Assembly (NCBI RefSeq): GCF_007970185.1 | Contig: NZ_CP042431.1 | Coordinates: forward strand, 4,216,001-4,280,000 | Reading direction: 5' to 3' | Source of the DNA: Pseudobacter ginsenosidimutans | GTDB taxonomy: Bacteria > Bacteroidota > Bacteroidia > Chitinophagales > Chitinophagaceae | DNA: 64,000 bases | In this document: positions 36,948 through 46,316 of the stretch, piece after piece | Position numbering within the stretch: position 1 is the first letter of the stretch | Layout of the letters: each line of letters opens with the position of its first letter | Notes under the pieces: model-generated | What the model was told of the DNA's origin: nothing | Seen by the model: the letters and a program-made list of their open reading frames with translations, nothing else | Database searches by the model: none | Position numbers and translations under genes: made by a program

Positions 36948-37925
36948 ATGAAAATTAACATCCTGCTGCTTTCACTTTTCCTGCCACTGCTGGCTGCGGC
37001 ACAGAAAAAATTTACGATCGAAGGCAGTATTGGGCTGCCCGACAGTACTACCATTTCCCTGATCACACAGGGTGATAAACCGGTGTTGATTCAAAAAACG
37101 AAAGTGAAGAATGGTAGATTTTATCTCTCCGGCAACTACCAGGAAGTGATAATGGCTAATCTCCTGGTATTTTTCGAGGGAGGGATGATGACGAGGACTA
37201 TCTATCTTGAGGATGGAGTGATACATGTTAAAGCCGGTAAGAAACTGTCGGAGGCCATCGTTACGGCAGGGCCTTTGAACAAGGAATGGGATGCATGGCA
37301 GCAGCAGCACGGACAGGATTTGAAAAAGATGAATATCGCAGAAGTGACCAGTTATGTTCAACAACACCCTGCTTCTCCAGTGAGTCTGGACTTGCTAATA
37401 TATTATTGGGGAAGTCGCCATTCATTGTATCCGTTACTTAAGGATCTTGATGTTTCTATCCGGCAACTGGAGCGTGCAAAAAAATACAGCCAGTATGTTG
37501 AAAGCGAACTGGCGCTAAGCCCCGGGGGCATGGCTCCTGATTTCACCGTGCAGGATCCCGGTGGTAATAGCTGGAAACTGTCTGATTTTCGCGGAAAGTA
37601 TGTACTGATTGATTTTTGGGCCAGCTGGTGTAAGCCCTGCCGGGCTGCCATACCCGAATTAACGAAAGTCTATAATAAATACAGGGATAAAGGTTTTACT
37701 ATCCTGGGTGTATCGATCGACAAAAAAGCAAGCGACTGGATCAATGCAGTAGAAACTGATAAAGTACCCTGGAAGCAGGGCAGTGACCTGCAGGGCGAGC
37801 AGGGTGAAGTAGCCAGGTTATACAGGGTTTCCTACGTGCCCCTTCTCTACCTGTTGGATCCCGAGGGGAGAATTATCGGAGGAAACGATTTTGAAAAAGT
37901 ATTGGCCGACCGTCTCGGTAACTGA
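36948..37925 (+). CDS. TlpA-family thioredoxin-like protein (copy 2)
   Basis: A 325-residue paralogue of the preceding gene with the same order: signal peptide (ILLLSLFLPLLAAAQ), DUF4369-like domain, linker with a shared YVQQHPASPVSLDLL/YVSKYPASVVSLDLV block, and a thioredoxin fold with WASWCKPCR. Both end in ADRLGN/EERLGN. The redox site is intact in both copies, so both are probably active; they differ most in the N-terminal domain, suggesting different partners. It is followed after 27 bp by the membrane protein at 37953. Confidence 0.92.
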   Translation: MKINILLLSLFLPLLAAAQKKFTIEGSIGLPDSTTISLITQGDKPVLIQKTKVKNGRFYLSGNYQEVIMANLLVFFEGGMMTRTIYLEDGVIHVKAGKKLSEAIVTAGPLNKEWDAWQQQHGQDLKKMNIAEVTSYVQQHPASPVSLDLLIYYWGSRHSLYPLLKDLDVSIRQLERAKKYSQYVESELALSPGGMAPDFTVQDPGGNSWKLSDFRGKYVLIDFWASWCKPCRAAIPELTKVYNKYRDKGFTILGVSIDKKASDWINAVETDKVPWKQGSDLQGEQGEVARLYRVSYVPLLYLLDPEGRIIGGNDFEKVLADRLGN

Positions 37926-37952
37926 TCAATAAAATCAATTATTTTTGCCGCC

Positions 37953-38357
37953 ATGAAATACTCGCAATGGATCGGCATTCTGGCAGCTATCACACTGGTG
38001 ATCGCCTGCTTTATTCCCTGGACCTATCACCCTGATGTACAAAAGAACTTCACCGGTTTCTTTTCCGAGAACAATCTTTACGGAAGGCCGGGAAAATTCT
38101 TTGTGACCTTTGCCATCATTGCATCCATCTTCTTTTTGATCCCACGTGTTTGGGCCAAGCGCTGGAACCTGCTTTTTACGGCCATCATAGTGGCATTTGC
38201 CATCAGGTGTTTCCTGGTGTATACAGGTTGTTATCATGGCATTTGTCCTGAGAAAAAAGCTGGTATCTGGCTGGTGGCCATTTCTTCAATCGTGATGCTG
38301 TTGATGGCTGTGTTCCCTGACACCAAATTGCCTGAGCAAAAAAAGAACGGCCAGTAG
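37953..38357 (+). CDS. Small integral membrane protein of unknown function
   Basis: A 134-residue protein with four predicted membrane helices (IGILAAITLVIACFIPW, FVTFAIIASIFFLIP, LLFTAIIVAFAIRCFLVY, GIWLVAISSIVMLLMAVF) and a Cys-bearing loop (YTGCYHGICPEKK). It follows the TlpA pair and may be in the same operon; two loop Cys next to thioredoxin genes hint at a redox link, which is inference only. Its TAG stop lies in the loop of the hairpin at 38345-38363. Confidence 0.78.
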   Translation: MKYSQWIGILAAITLVIACFIPWTYHPDVQKNFTGFFSENNLYGRPGKFFVTFAIIASIFFLIPRVWAKRWNLLFTAIIVAFAIRCFLVYTGCYHGICPEKKAGIWLVAISSIVMLLMAVFPDTKLPEQKKNGQ

Positions 38358-38363
38358 CCGTTC
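38345..38363 (+). terminator. Hairpin at the end of the TlpA operon
   Basis: GAACGGC / GCCGTTC with a 5-nt loop containing the end of the upstream stop codon. A weak T-rich tail follows (AATTTGTTTG). Confidence 0.5.
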
Positions 38364-38389
38364 AGTAATTTGTTTGTTATTCCATTTAA

Positions 38390-39625
38390 TTAGTCAAGCA
38401 CTTTAAGGCTTTTGCCGATCAGCTGCACGCACTCTTCGATCTCATCCGCAGTGATCACTAACGGTGGGGCCAACCTGATCTTGTCGCCATGCGTCGGTTT
38501 GGCCAGTATGCCATTCTCTTTCATCGCCAGGCAAAGGTCCCAGGCTGCGTCGGCATTTTTATGACTGATCACGATAGCGTTCAGCAATCCTTTGCCGCGG
38601 ATCAGTTTGATATGGGGAGACTGCAGATCGCGTAATTTCTGACGAAGCAGTTCGCCCATTTTTTCTGCATTCTCCGACATCTTTTCATTTTTCAGGACAG
38701 TCAGCGCCGCAATGGCCACTTTACAGGCCAGCGGATTGCCTCCGTATGTGGAACCATGTTCTCCCGGTTTGATGGTGAGCATGATCTCGTCGTCAGCCAG
38801 CACGCCTGATACGGGCATGATGCCACCACTCAATGCTTTTCCGAGGATCAGGATATCGGGCCTTACATTTTCATGATCGCAGGCCAGCATTTTCCCTGTT
38901 CTGCCAAGGCCTGTCTGGATCTCATCAGCAATGAACAGTACATTGGCGTCTGCGCAGAATTGTTTTGCTTTGGCGAGATAACCTTCATCGGGTACTACCA
39001 CACCTGCTTCGCCCTGGATTGGTTCTACCAGGAAACCGGCAACGTTTTTATCTTTCAATGCTTCGCTCAGCGCATCCAGGTTATTGAATGGAATGCTCAC
39101 GAATCCCTGCATGAACGGACCGAAGCCTTTTCTTGCAGAAGGGTCGGAACTGAAGGAGATCACAGTGCTGGTACGGCCGTGGAAATTGTTGGAACAAACA
39201 ATGATCACTGCCTTGTTCTCTTCGATCCCCTTCACTTCATATCCCCAGCGGCGGCAGAGCTTGATGGCCGTTTCCACCGCTTCCACGCCGGTATTCATTG
39301 GCAGTACTTTATTGTATCCGAAATACTCTGTAATGAATTGCGCATACTCACCCAGGAGGGAGCTGTGAAAGGCGCGGCTGGTGAGTGTGAGTTTCTGTGC
39401 CTGCTCTATCACGGCAGCAACGATATCGGGATGGCAATGTCCCTGGTTGACGGCAGAGTAACCGCTTAGAAAATCAAAATAGCGTTTACCATCTACGTCC
39501 CATACATGCACACCTTGTCCGCGTTCCAATACTACGGGAAGGGGATGGTAATTATGCGCGCCGAATTTGTCTTCCAAACTCAGGTAATGCTGCTCTCTGG
39601 CAGAGGATGAAACTGTTGCTTGCAT
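38390..39625 (-). CDS. rocD: Ornithine--oxo-acid transaminase
   Basis: A 411-residue class-III PLP aminotransferase that converts ornithine and 2-oxoglutarate to glutamate semialdehyde and glutamate, linking arginine to proline metabolism. Typical sequence: [22 protein letters not shown], the Asp site [15 protein letters not shown] and the PLP lysine in [15 protein letters not shown]. The ATG at 39625 ([20 protein letters not shown]) is preferred over the long frame, which would add 36 non-conserved residues. Monocistronic. Confidence 0.95.
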   Translation of the reverse strand: MQATVSSSAREQHYLSLEDKFGAHNYHPLPVVLERGQGVHVWDVDGKRYFDFLSGYSAVNQGHCHPDIVAAVIEQAQKLTLTSRAFHSSLLGEYAQFITEYFGYNKVLPMNTGVEAVETAIKLCRRWGYEVKGIEENKAVIIVCSNNFHGRTSTVISFSSDPSARKGFGPFMQGFVSIPFNNLDALSEALKDKNVAGFLVEPIQGEAGVVVPDEGYLAKAKQFCADANVLFIADEIQTGLGRTGKMLACDHENVRPDILILGKALSGGIMPVSGVLADDEIMLTIKPGEHGSTYGGNPLACKVAIAALTVLKNEKMSENAEKMGELLRQKLRDLQSPHIKLIRGKGLLNAIVISHKNADAAWDLCLAMKENGILAKPTHGDKIRLAPPLVITADEIEECVQLIGKSLKVLD

Positions 39626-39872
39626 ACAAATCGATTTTACGGGCGTATCCTTTGAAAAGAATACTGATAGAAAAGATGAATTGATCAGACAGGGGAGATC
39701 GCCCGGTGCGAAGTGGCACCGGTACACCAGCAACTAACCTCGATGGTTGAGGAAATCGAGATTGAAATGAAGGAATGCTGATATGTGAGCTTTAGTTCTG
39801 ATATGAACTGATTTGCTCAAAGGTACAAAAAAATGCGGGAAGGGGGAAATCAGCGGTTGAGAAGGGGGCTTG

Positions 39873-40682
39873 CTAAGGCAGGAGGAATACCCTGTATGCT
39901 GATGGCCACTCGATCTCCGGCAATTGATTCTTCGGGAAGATGCCATAGAAAGCAGAACCGCTGCCAGACATGGAAGCATATATTGCACCTGCTTCATAGA
40001 GCCTGTCTTTGATCTCTTGTAATGCAGGATGATGGCGGGTTACAGGCATTTCGAAATCATTGATCAGCTGATCTTTCCAGGTTTGCACCGGATGTTGCAC
40101 GATAGTTTCCAGCGCTGTGCTATTACCGGTAGGACTGATCTGTGAAAAGGCCCAGGCGGTATTTACATGAACTCCCGGATGTATCAGGAGGAATGAATAA
40201 TTGCTAAGGTCAAATGTAAGAGGTGTAAGTATTTCTCCACGACCAGTAGCCAGACAGGGCTGGTTATGAATGAAAAACGGACAGTCGCTGCCGAGTTGCA
40301 GCGCGTATTGAAGTAACTGTTCTTTGCTGAGTTGCAGGTTGAATTTGCTGTTGAGCAGGCTGAGCATGAAAGCGCCATCGGCGGAGCCGCCTCCCAGTCC
40401 TGCACCCATGGGGATATTCTTATGGAGGCAGATGGTTACGGGAGAGAGGTCAGGGAAATCTGTTTTCAGCAGTTCCCATGCTTTTACACAGAGATTTTTT
40501 TCCGGGGGACCGCCAACGGGAATGCCGGTTACGGAAAGTTGAAGAGCAGGAGCTTTCACGATCTCGAGCACGTCTTTCACGGGCAATGGATAGAACACCG
40601 TTGCCAGATCGTGGTATCCATCATTCCTTTTGCCAAGGATATGGAGGCCGAGGTTGATCTTACAATTGGGAAAACTGATCAT
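39873..40682 (-). CDS. ispE: 4-diphosphocytidyl-2-C-methyl-D-erythritol kinase
   Basis: A 269-residue GHMP kinase of the MEP isoprenoid pathway; it phosphorylates CDP-methylerythritol at the 2-hydroxyl. Seen: the start CKINLGLHILGKRNDGYHDL, the ATP loop PMGAGLGGGSADGAFML and the C-terminal SMSGSGSAFYGIF. Length is normal for Bacteroidota. It follows the bifunctional nuclease gene by 15 bp, probably in one operon. Confidence 0.96.
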   Translation of the reverse strand: MISFPNCKINLGLHILGKRNDGYHDLATVFYPLPVKDVLEIVKAPALQLSVTGIPVGGPPEKNLCVKAWELLKTDFPDLSPVTICLHKNIPMGAGLGGGSADGAFMLSLLNSKFNLQLSKEQLLQYALQLGSDCPFFIHNQPCLATGRGEILTPLTFDLSNYSFLLIHPGVHVNTAWAFSQISPTGNSTALETIVQHPVQTWKDQLINDFEMPVTRHHPALQEIKDRLYEAGAIYASMSGSGSAFYGIFPKNQLPEIEWPSAYRVFLLP

Positions 40683-40697
40683 TTCCTGTATCGGATA

Positions 40698-41309
40698 TTA
40701 TCTGCCTTTTTTCCGGCTGTTGATCTCATCACGGATGGCGATGGCCCGGATATAATCTTCCTGTTCCAGTACTTCGTTCAGGAGGGTGTGCAGCTCATCG
40801 ATGCTCATGGCTTTGAGATCATCATGACCACTGCTGCTGCTACCGGAACTGGCTTCGGCGGCTACGGCTTCTCTTGGTGTCTTCTTCTTGCCGGAAGGAT
40901 CTTCCATGAGGATGCCTGCGCTTTCCAGGATGTTCTCGTAGGTGTAGATGGGGCAACCGAAGCGAACGGCCAGGGCCAGTGCATCGGAGGTGCGGGAATC
41001 GATTTCCACAGTATCGTGTTCGCTCACACAAATAAGTTTGGAGTAGAAGATACCTTCCTGCAGGTCGCAGATAACGATCTCCTGCAGATCAATAGTGAAA
41101 GCATTCATGAAATTCTTCATGAGATCATGCGTGAGCGGACGGCTTGGATGCATTTTTTCCAGCGCCACAGCAATGGCCTGGGCCTCAAAGCCCCCGATCA
41201 CAATGGGTAAACGGCGGAGGCCATTCACCTCACCCAGCACTACTGCGTAAGAATGCGTCTGGGTTATACTATGTGATAGTGCAACTATTTCCAACTCTAT
41301 TTTCTTCAT
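40698..41309 (-). CDS. Bifunctional nuclease family protein (DUF151) with UVR motif
   Basis: A 203-residue protein. The N-terminal BFN domain (about 1-135) has the family blocks LPIVIGGFEAQAIAVALE, SRPLTHDLMKN and IDSRTSDALALAVRFGCPI. After a Ser-rich linker the C-terminus carries a UvrB/UvrC-type motif (LLNEVLEQEDYIRAIAIRDEI). BFN proteins have RNase and DNase activity in the plant homologue; the bacterial role is not clear. It is first of a pair with ispE. Confidence 0.93.
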   Translation of the reverse strand: MKKIELEIVALSHSITQTHSYAVVLGEVNGLRRLPIVIGGFEAQAIAVALEKMHPSRPLTHDLMKNFMNAFTIDLQEIVICDLQEGIFYSKLICVSEHDTVEIDSRTSDALALAVRFGCPIYTYENILESAGILMEDPSGKKKTPREAVAAEASSGSSSSGHDDLKAMSIDELHTLLNEVLEQEDYIRAIAIRDEINSRKKGR

Positions 41310-41337
41310 ACGGAGACACGAAACTAAGGCTTTTTGT

Positions 41338-41370
41338 CCAAAAAAATAAGCGGTTGCATAACAACCGCTT
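41338..41370 (-). terminator. Intrinsic terminator of the etfBA operon
   Basis: Read on the minus strand, AAGCGGTTG pairs with CAACCGCTT across a 5-nt loop and is followed by ATTTTTTTGG. A strong Rho-independent terminator just past the etfA stop. Confidence 0.85.
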
Positions 41371-41402
41371 AACTTGATTATGATATTGTTGCGGAAATGG
41401 TT

Positions 41403-42368
41403 TTAGGCCATTCCTTTCACCTTTTTGGCGGCTTCAATGATCTTGGGCATCACTTCAAAAGCGTCGCCTACGATACCGTAATCGGCGGCTTTGAAGAAGG
41501 GCGCTTCGGGATCTTTATTGATCACCACAATCACTTTGCTGCGGTTCACACCTGCCAGGTGCTGGATGGCTCCGGAGATGCCTACGGCAATGTAAAGGTT
41601 GGGTGCAATGGCAAGGCCAGTCTGTCCAACATGCTCATGATGCGGACGCCAGTGTGCATCAGCCACGGGGCGGCTGCAGGCAGTGGCTGCTCCCAGCACA
41701 TGGGCCAGGTCTGTGATGAAGCCCCAGTTCTCGGGCCCTTTCAGACCGCGGCCACCACTCACTACGATCTCAGCTTCGCTGAGCGGGATCTCGCCGGTTA
41801 CTTTATTCACGGCAGTTACTTTTACTTTGGGCGCTTCCACGTTCACATTGAGGGCGGCTACTTCAGCACTGCCTTCAGCGGTTTCCACTTTGTATGAGTT
41901 GGGATTGAGTGCAATGATCTTTACTGGTGTAGTGATGGCGATATTGGCAAATGCCTTGCCGGAGAACACGTTCTTCTTCACTACAAATCCATTGCTGGTA
42001 TCGGGCAGGGCTACTGCGCCGGAAACCAGTCCTGCCTTGAGTTGTGCGCTGAGGCGCGGTGCGATGGCCTTTCCATCCACATTATTACTGAAGATCACCA
42101 CGTCCGCACCGGTGGCTTTCACACCCTCGGCGATGGCATGAGTGAATATTTGTGCATCAAAATGGTCCAGTGCCGGATTGTTCACATGGTGGATCTTCTT
42201 AACGCCATATTTTCCCAGCGCTGCGAGATCTTCCGTAACGGAGCCCAGCACAATGCCTTCGGCTGTGGTTCCCAGTTGGGCTGCCACCTTAGCGCCATAG
42301 CTCATGGCTTCCAGGGAAGCTTTCTTGATATGGCCTTCGGCCTGGTCTATGAAGATTAAAACTGACAT
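41403..42368 (-). CDS. etfA: Electron transfer flavoprotein alpha subunit
   Basis: A 321-residue ETF alpha chain that binds FAD and passes electrons from acyl-CoA dehydrogenases to the quinone pool. The C-terminal FAD domain is clear: [35 protein letters not shown] and [10 protein letters not shown]. It follows etfB by 45 bp and ends just before a strong terminator. Confidence 0.96.
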   Translation of the reverse strand: MSVLIFIDQAEGHIKKASLEAMSYGAKVAAQLGTTAEGIVLGSVTEDLAALGKYGVKKIHHVNNPALDHFDAQIFTHAIAEGVKATGADVVIFSNNVDGKAIAPRLSAQLKAGLVSGAVALPDTSNGFVVKKNVFSGKAFANIAITTPVKIIALNPNSYKVETAEGSAEVAALNVNVEAPKVKVTAVNKVTGEIPLSEAEIVVSGGRGLKGPENWGFITDLAHVLGAATACSRPVADAHWRPHHEHVGQTGLAIAPNLYIAVGISGAIQHLAGVNRSKVIVVINKDPEAPFFKAADYGIVGDAFEVMPKIIEAAKKVKGMA

Positions 42369-42413
42369 ATCGTTGTGTTGAATTGAAGTAAAAGAATGAT
42401 GTTGCTGAAAGGC

Positions 42414-43157
42414 TTAGATCACTTTGGCTTCTTCGTGAAGCAGTCTTACCAGTTCCTCCGGATTGTCTGCAGGGACCAGTTTCACACCTGCTTTGGCAGG
42501 AGGAAGCTCAAAGCTCACGATGGAAGTAAGTGCATCTACAGCAGCAGGCTCTACCACTTTGAGAGGCTTGGTGCGCGCACCCATGATGCCTTTCATATTG
42601 GGAATTCGTTGTTCTGCCATCCCTTTCTGGCAACTAACTACTACGGGTAACTGCACTTCGCAAATTTCTTCTCCGCCTTCAATTTCGCGGGTAATGGTAG
42701 CCGTTGTGCCATTCAGTTCGAATTTGGTAGCGAGGGATACATAGGGAAGCCCCAGGAGTTCGGCTACCATACCGCCGATGGATGAACCATTGTAGTCGAT
42801 GGTTTCACGGCCGGTGAACACGAGATCATAGCCGCCGGATTTTGCCACTTCGGCAATCTGGCTGGCGATATAGAAACTGTCATGGCTGTCTGCATTCACA
42901 CGGATCGCTTCATCTCCGCCCAGCGCAAGCGCTTTACGGATGATAGGTTCAGCATCAGCGCCTCCCACATTCACGAGGTGCAGCACAGTGGAGGGGTCTT
43001 TTTCTTTCAGTTCGATAGCACGAACCAGTGCATACCACTCATCGTATGGATTGATGATCCATTGAACGCCATCCTGTGCAAATTTCGTATTGTTATCAGT
43101 GAAGGCTATTTTTGCCGTTGTGTCCGGCGTTTTGCTGATACATACTAAGATCTTCAT
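42414..43157 (-). CDS. etfB: Electron transfer flavoprotein beta subunit
   Basis: A 247-residue ETF beta chain with the typical start KILVCISKTPDT, the recognition loop VFTGRETIDYNGSSIGG and the C-terminal region VEPAAVDALTSIVSFELPP. It pairs with etfA to carry electrons in fatty-acid and branched amino-acid oxidation. A possible promoter -7 element (TATATTTG) lies 66 bp upstream. Confidence 0.96.
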   Translation of the reverse strand: MKILVCISKTPDTTAKIAFTDNNTKFAQDGVQWIINPYDEWYALVRAIELKEKDPSTVLHLVNVGGADAEPIIRKALALGGDEAIRVNADSHDSFYIASQIAEVAKSGGYDLVFTGRETIDYNGSSIGGMVAELLGLPYVSLATKFELNGTTATITREIEGGEEICEVQLPVVVSCQKGMAEQRIPNMKGIMGARTKPLKVVEPAAVDALTSIVSFELPPAKAGVKLVPADNPEELVRLLHEEAKVI

Positions 43158-43222
43158 TAGCGAAGTATTTAAGATTGTATTAAGTTTACCAGAGATGGTT
43201 GTTTATGCAACCAATGCTAGGA

Positions 43223-43230
43223 CAAATATA
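43223..43230 (-). promoter_or_regulatory. Possible -7 element for etfB
   Basis: On the minus strand TATATTTG matches TAnnTTTG exactly, 66 bp upstream of the etfB ATG. No TTTG is seen at the expected 17-23 nt upstream, so this is a partial match only. Confidence 0.4.
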
Positions 43231-43284
43231 AGTGGCGCAAAGATAGTTTTGAAAGGATTAGTAAAAATTAATTGTGGGAAAAAG

Positions 43285-43599
43285 ATGGAAAGGATCGATA
43301 AACTGAGGCAGATGCTGGCTTCCAGCCCGGAAGACAGCTTTTTGAACCATGCGCTGGCGATGGAAATGCTGGCATTGGGACAGGATGCCGAAGCCCGACG
43401 TGTGTGGGAGACATTATTGCAGAGGGACCCGGGGTATATTGGCAGCTATTATCAACTGGCGAAACTGATGGAAAGATTGGGGGAGAGGACGCTTGCCCTG
43501 GAATGGTATGAAAGGGGATTGGCGGCGGCACAGAAAGCGAGCGACAGGCACGCGATGAATGAGTTGAGAATGGCGTATGATGAGTTGCTGGATGAGTAG
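43285..43599 (+). CDS. Small TPR-repeat protein
   Basis: A 104-residue cytosolic protein of helical repeats: DSFLNHALAMEMLALGQDAE, YIGSYYQLAKLMERLGERTL and LALEWYERGLAAAQKASD match the TPR pattern. The ATG at 43285 (MERIDKLRQML) is chosen over the upstream frame, which overlaps etfB on the other strand. It is divergent from etfB. Partner unknown. Confidence 0.82.
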   Translation: MERIDKLRQMLASSPEDSFLNHALAMEMLALGQDAEARRVWETLLQRDPGYIGSYYQLAKLMERLGERTLALEWYERGLAAAQKASDRHAMNELRMAYDELLDE

Positions 43600-43674
43600 A
43601 GGATTTGTATTATTTTGGACCTGCTGCGGCCATCTGATGTTTGTTGAATGAGTGTGGTGTTTGAACTGATTATA

Positions 43675-43744
43675 GAGTTCGAATCTTGTCCTGGGCACGT
43701 CATCCGTAATGATTAGGTCACGAGTTCAACTCTCGTCCCCGGTA
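43675..43744 (+). other. tRNA-like remnant with two T-arm-like 3' ends
   Basis: ACGAGTTCAACTCTCGT (43720-43736) forms a perfect T-arm and is followed by CCCCGGTA like a 3' acceptor strand; the sequence before it resembles an anticodon arm reading CGT. The matching 5' acceptor (ACCGGGG) is absent. A second T-loop-like GAGTTCGAATC plus GTCCTGGGCAC lies at 43675-43698. This looks like decayed tRNA 3' sequence, perhaps an old integration site, rather than a working tRNA. Confidence 0.4.
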
Positions 43745-43799
43745 GGAGAAACAAATTTTCCCTTCATTTTATTCTAACTTAATTGGTTGATTACTCTTC

Positions 43800-45131
43800 A
43801 TGGATCTTTTAGCATCATTTAAACAATTCATTCAGAAAGAGCAGCTCTTCCTGCCTGGCAACAAACTATTGCTGGCGGTAAGTGGGGGCCTTGACTCTGT
43901 AGTGTTGACCGATTGTTGCATAGCAGCATGCTATGATATAGTTCTCGCTCATTGCAATTTTCAACTGCGCGGCGCAGAGAGCGATCGTGATGAACAATTC
44001 GTTCGCAAGCTCGCTTCGAAATACAATAAAACAGTACTGGTCCGGAAATTCGATACAGAAGCTTACGCAAAAGAAAAAAAGATTTCAGTACAGGTTGCAG
44101 CGCGCGAACTTCGTTACAACTGGTTCTTCTCTTTGCTTGACGCTCATGAAGCAGATCTTGTTTTCACTGCCCATCACCGCGATGATAATATCGAAACGCT
44201 TTTGATGAATTTCTTCAAAGGCACAGGCATTGCCGGTTTGAGGGGCATCTTACCAAAACAAAATAAACTGGTCCGTCCATTATTGTTTGCTTCACGGGCT
44301 GATCTGCAGGCTTATGCTGAAGCAAGGGATTTGCAGTGGGTGGAAGACAGTTCCAATGCCTCCGATAAATATGCGCGCAATTATCTGCGCCATCAATTGG
44401 TACCGGTTTTGCAGGAGCTCTATCCGCAGGTATCTGAAAATCTTGCTGCCAATATTCAAAGATTCCGTGATATAGAAAGCCTGTATCACCAGGCCATCAG
44501 CATGCATACAAAGAAGTTACTGGAAGTAAAAGGCAATGAAGTGCATATCCCGGTATTGAAACTGGCGAAGGCCGATCCTCTGAACACCATCGTGTACGAG
44601 ATCATCAAAGATTATCGGTTCTCACCTGCACAGACAAACGAAGTAGTTGGTCTGTTGACAAGTGAAACCGGAAAATATGTGCAATCATCTTCTCACCGCA
44701 TTCTCCGGAACCGGAAATGGCTGATCATTGCGCCACTGGCAGCAGAAGATGCGCAGCATCTGCTCATTGAAAGCACGGGGACTATCAATTTCAAAGAAGG
44801 AAAGATCCGCCTGGAAGAAAGCGCTGCTGCGGATTTTACCCTGAGTGCCGATCCAAAGATCGCTGCACTCGATGCAAAGCATATCCGTTTTCCATTTATC
44901 CTTCGTCCCTGGAAAAAAGGCGACTATTTCTATCCCCTGGGCATGCAGAAGAAGAAGAAAGTAGCCCGCTTCCTCATAGATCAAAAGCTCAGCGCCACTG
45001 CCAAAGAAAAAGTCTGGGTGCTGGAGATGAACAAAAAGATCATCTGGGTAGTGGGCATGCGGATAGATGATCGTTTCAAGGTCACAAACTCAACAAAGAG
45101 CATCCTGAAGATCACATTAGAAACTGCCTAA
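43800..45131 (+). CDS. tilS: tRNA(Ile)-lysidine synthase
   Basis: A 443-residue enzyme that converts cytidine 34 of tRNA-Ile(CAU) to lysidine, making it read AUA. The PP-loop ATP motif is AVSGGLDSVVLTD (near residue 27), with HCNFQLRGAESDRDE and HHRDDNIETLLMNFFKGTG following; the C-terminal TilS domain contains RPWKKGDYFYPLGM. Its 3' end overlaps the convergent rhomboid gene by 15 bp. Confidence 0.96.
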   Translation: MDLLASFKQFIQKEQLFLPGNKLLLAVSGGLDSVVLTDCCIAACYDIVLAHCNFQLRGAESDRDEQFVRKLASKYNKTVLVRKFDTEAYAKEKKISVQVAARELRYNWFFSLLDAHEADLVFTAHHRDDNIETLLMNFFKGTGIAGLRGILPKQNKLVRPLLFASRADLQAYAEARDLQWVEDSSNASDKYARNYLRHQLVPVLQELYPQVSENLAANIQRFRDIESLYHQAISMHTKKLLEVKGNEVHIPVLKLAKADPLNTIVYEIIKDYRFSPAQTNEVVGLLTSETGKYVQSSSHRILRNRKWLIIAPLAAEDAQHLLIESTGTINFKEGKIRLEESAAADFTLSADPKIAALDAKHIRFPFILRPWKKGDYFYPLGMQKKKKVARFLIDQKLSATAKEKVWVLEMNKKIIWVVGMRIDDRFKVTNSTKSILKITLETA

Positions 45132-45758
45132 CCAGGATTGGATCTGCGCAATGAACATCTGAAATACCGGGTAGTCTGAGAACGCATAGGCCATCACGAT
45201 AAAGAATGCAATGCCATACAATCCTCCATAGATATGCGCTGAGTGGTTCACGTTATCCCCTCCTCTCTTGTCCATATATGACGAGATAATTAGATAAAGC
45301 GCTCCGAAAATAAATCCTTTGATATCGATGGGAATGAAGAAGAAGCGCAGGTTCATGAGCGGTACATAAAGTATGGCTGCAAAGATCACTGCCGATACCG
45401 CTCCTGATGCGCCCAGGCTGCGATAGCTGCTATCGTCCTTATGTTTGGCATAGGTGGGTAGCAGACAGAAGAAAAGAGATGATATATAAAGAAGGAGATA
45501 GAATATTTTACCCATTTGTCCAAATACAGCCAGGAAAGCCTGCTCCAGTTGTGTGCCGAAAAGATACAATGCCCACATGTTGAAGATGAGGTGGGCCCAG
45601 TCTGCGTGGATCAGTCCGCAACTGAAGAAGCGGTACCATTGCTTATCATAGGTTACAGATGGGGGATAGAAGATAAGGTCGTCGTACACTTTTCCATTGG
45701 TGAATGCGGTGAACGACACGATACAGGTAATGATGATTATTATTAGCGTAATGCTCAT
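45117..45758 (-). CDS. Rhomboid-family intramembrane serine protease
   Basis: A 213-residue membrane protease with about six helices. The catalytic Ser is in GASGAV (near 118) and the His in NHSAHIYGGLYG (near 175); HADWAHLIFNMWAL is the conserved L1-TM2 block. It cuts transmembrane helices of other proteins; the substrate is unknown. The ATG at 45758 is preferred to an in-frame TTG at 45779. The last 15 bp overlap tilS on the opposite strand. Confidence 0.94.
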   Translation of the reverse strand: MSITLIIIIITCIVSFTAFTNGKVYDDLIFYPPSVTYDKQWYRFFSCGLIHADWAHLIFNMWALYLFGTQLEQAFLAVFGQMGKIFYLLLYISSLFFCLLPTYAKHKDDSSYRSLGASGAVSAVIFAAILYVPLMNLRFFFIPIDIKGFIFGALYLIISSYMDKRGGDNVNHSAHIYGGLYGIAFFIVMAYAFSDYPVFQMFIAQIQSWLGSF

Positions 45759-45842
45759 TGAATGACTGTTAAGAAACAAATCTACTTAAAATGTAGAATA
45801 TTCATACCCGTGTGGAATACAAGAGGATTTTGGTGGATATAA

Positions 45843-46316
45843 TTATTTATGATGATATTTTTCATTCCTTGTGATGGTGCATGCGCGATAGATCTGTTCT
45901 GCCAGTATCAGTCTTACCAGTTGATGGGGGAATACGAGTTGACTTAAGCTCCATTGATAGTTCGAACGTTTCATAACCGCTTCATCGATCCCATAAGCTC
46001 CGCCGATTAAAAAGACAAGATTCTTCACCCGATCAGCCGCCCTGGTCTCAATGAACTGAGCCAGTTTTTCAGAACTGAATTGTTTGCCGCGTTCGTCGAG
46101 TGCAACCAGGTAATCATCTTTCTGGAGCATGTTGAGGATGATCTCGCCTTCTTTTTTCTTGAGGTCTGATTCGCTGAGTGTGGCGGCATTCCTGGGGCCG
46201 GGAATGATATTCCATTGAACGGGGTAATAGTTGGAGATACGATTGGTGAAGTCTTCAATGCCCTGCAGTACATAAGGCTCATGTTTTTTTCCGATGGTCC
46301 AGAACTGGAATTTCAT
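45843..46316 (-). CDS. rlmH: 23S rRNA (pseudouridine-1915-N3)-methyltransferase
   Basis: A 157-residue SPOUT methyltransferase that modifies helix 69 of 23S rRNA. The ATG at 46316 (MKFQFWTIGKKHEPYV) gives the family's usual length. The SAM knot is visible in LVFLIGGAYGIDEAV and HQLVRLILAEQIYRACTI. Monocistronic; an AT-rich stretch of about 290 bp upstream has no further gene. Confidence 0.95.
   Translation of the reverse strand: MKFQFWTIGKKHEPYVLQGIEDFTNRISNYYPVQWNIIPGPRNAATLSESDLKKKEGEIILNMLQKDDYLVALDERGKQFSSEKLAQFIETRAADRVKNLVFLIGGAYGIDEAVMKRSNYQWSLSQLVFPHQLVRLILAEQIYRACTITRNEKYHHK

Noticed and set aside
39734-39997. 87-codon minus-strand frame overlapping the end of ispE
   Set aside because: Overlaps ispE out of frame, with no family features.
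43675-43744. Functional tRNA-Thr (CGT)
   Set aside because: No 5' acceptor strand matches CCCCGGT and position 33 is not T, so it was kept only as a remnant.
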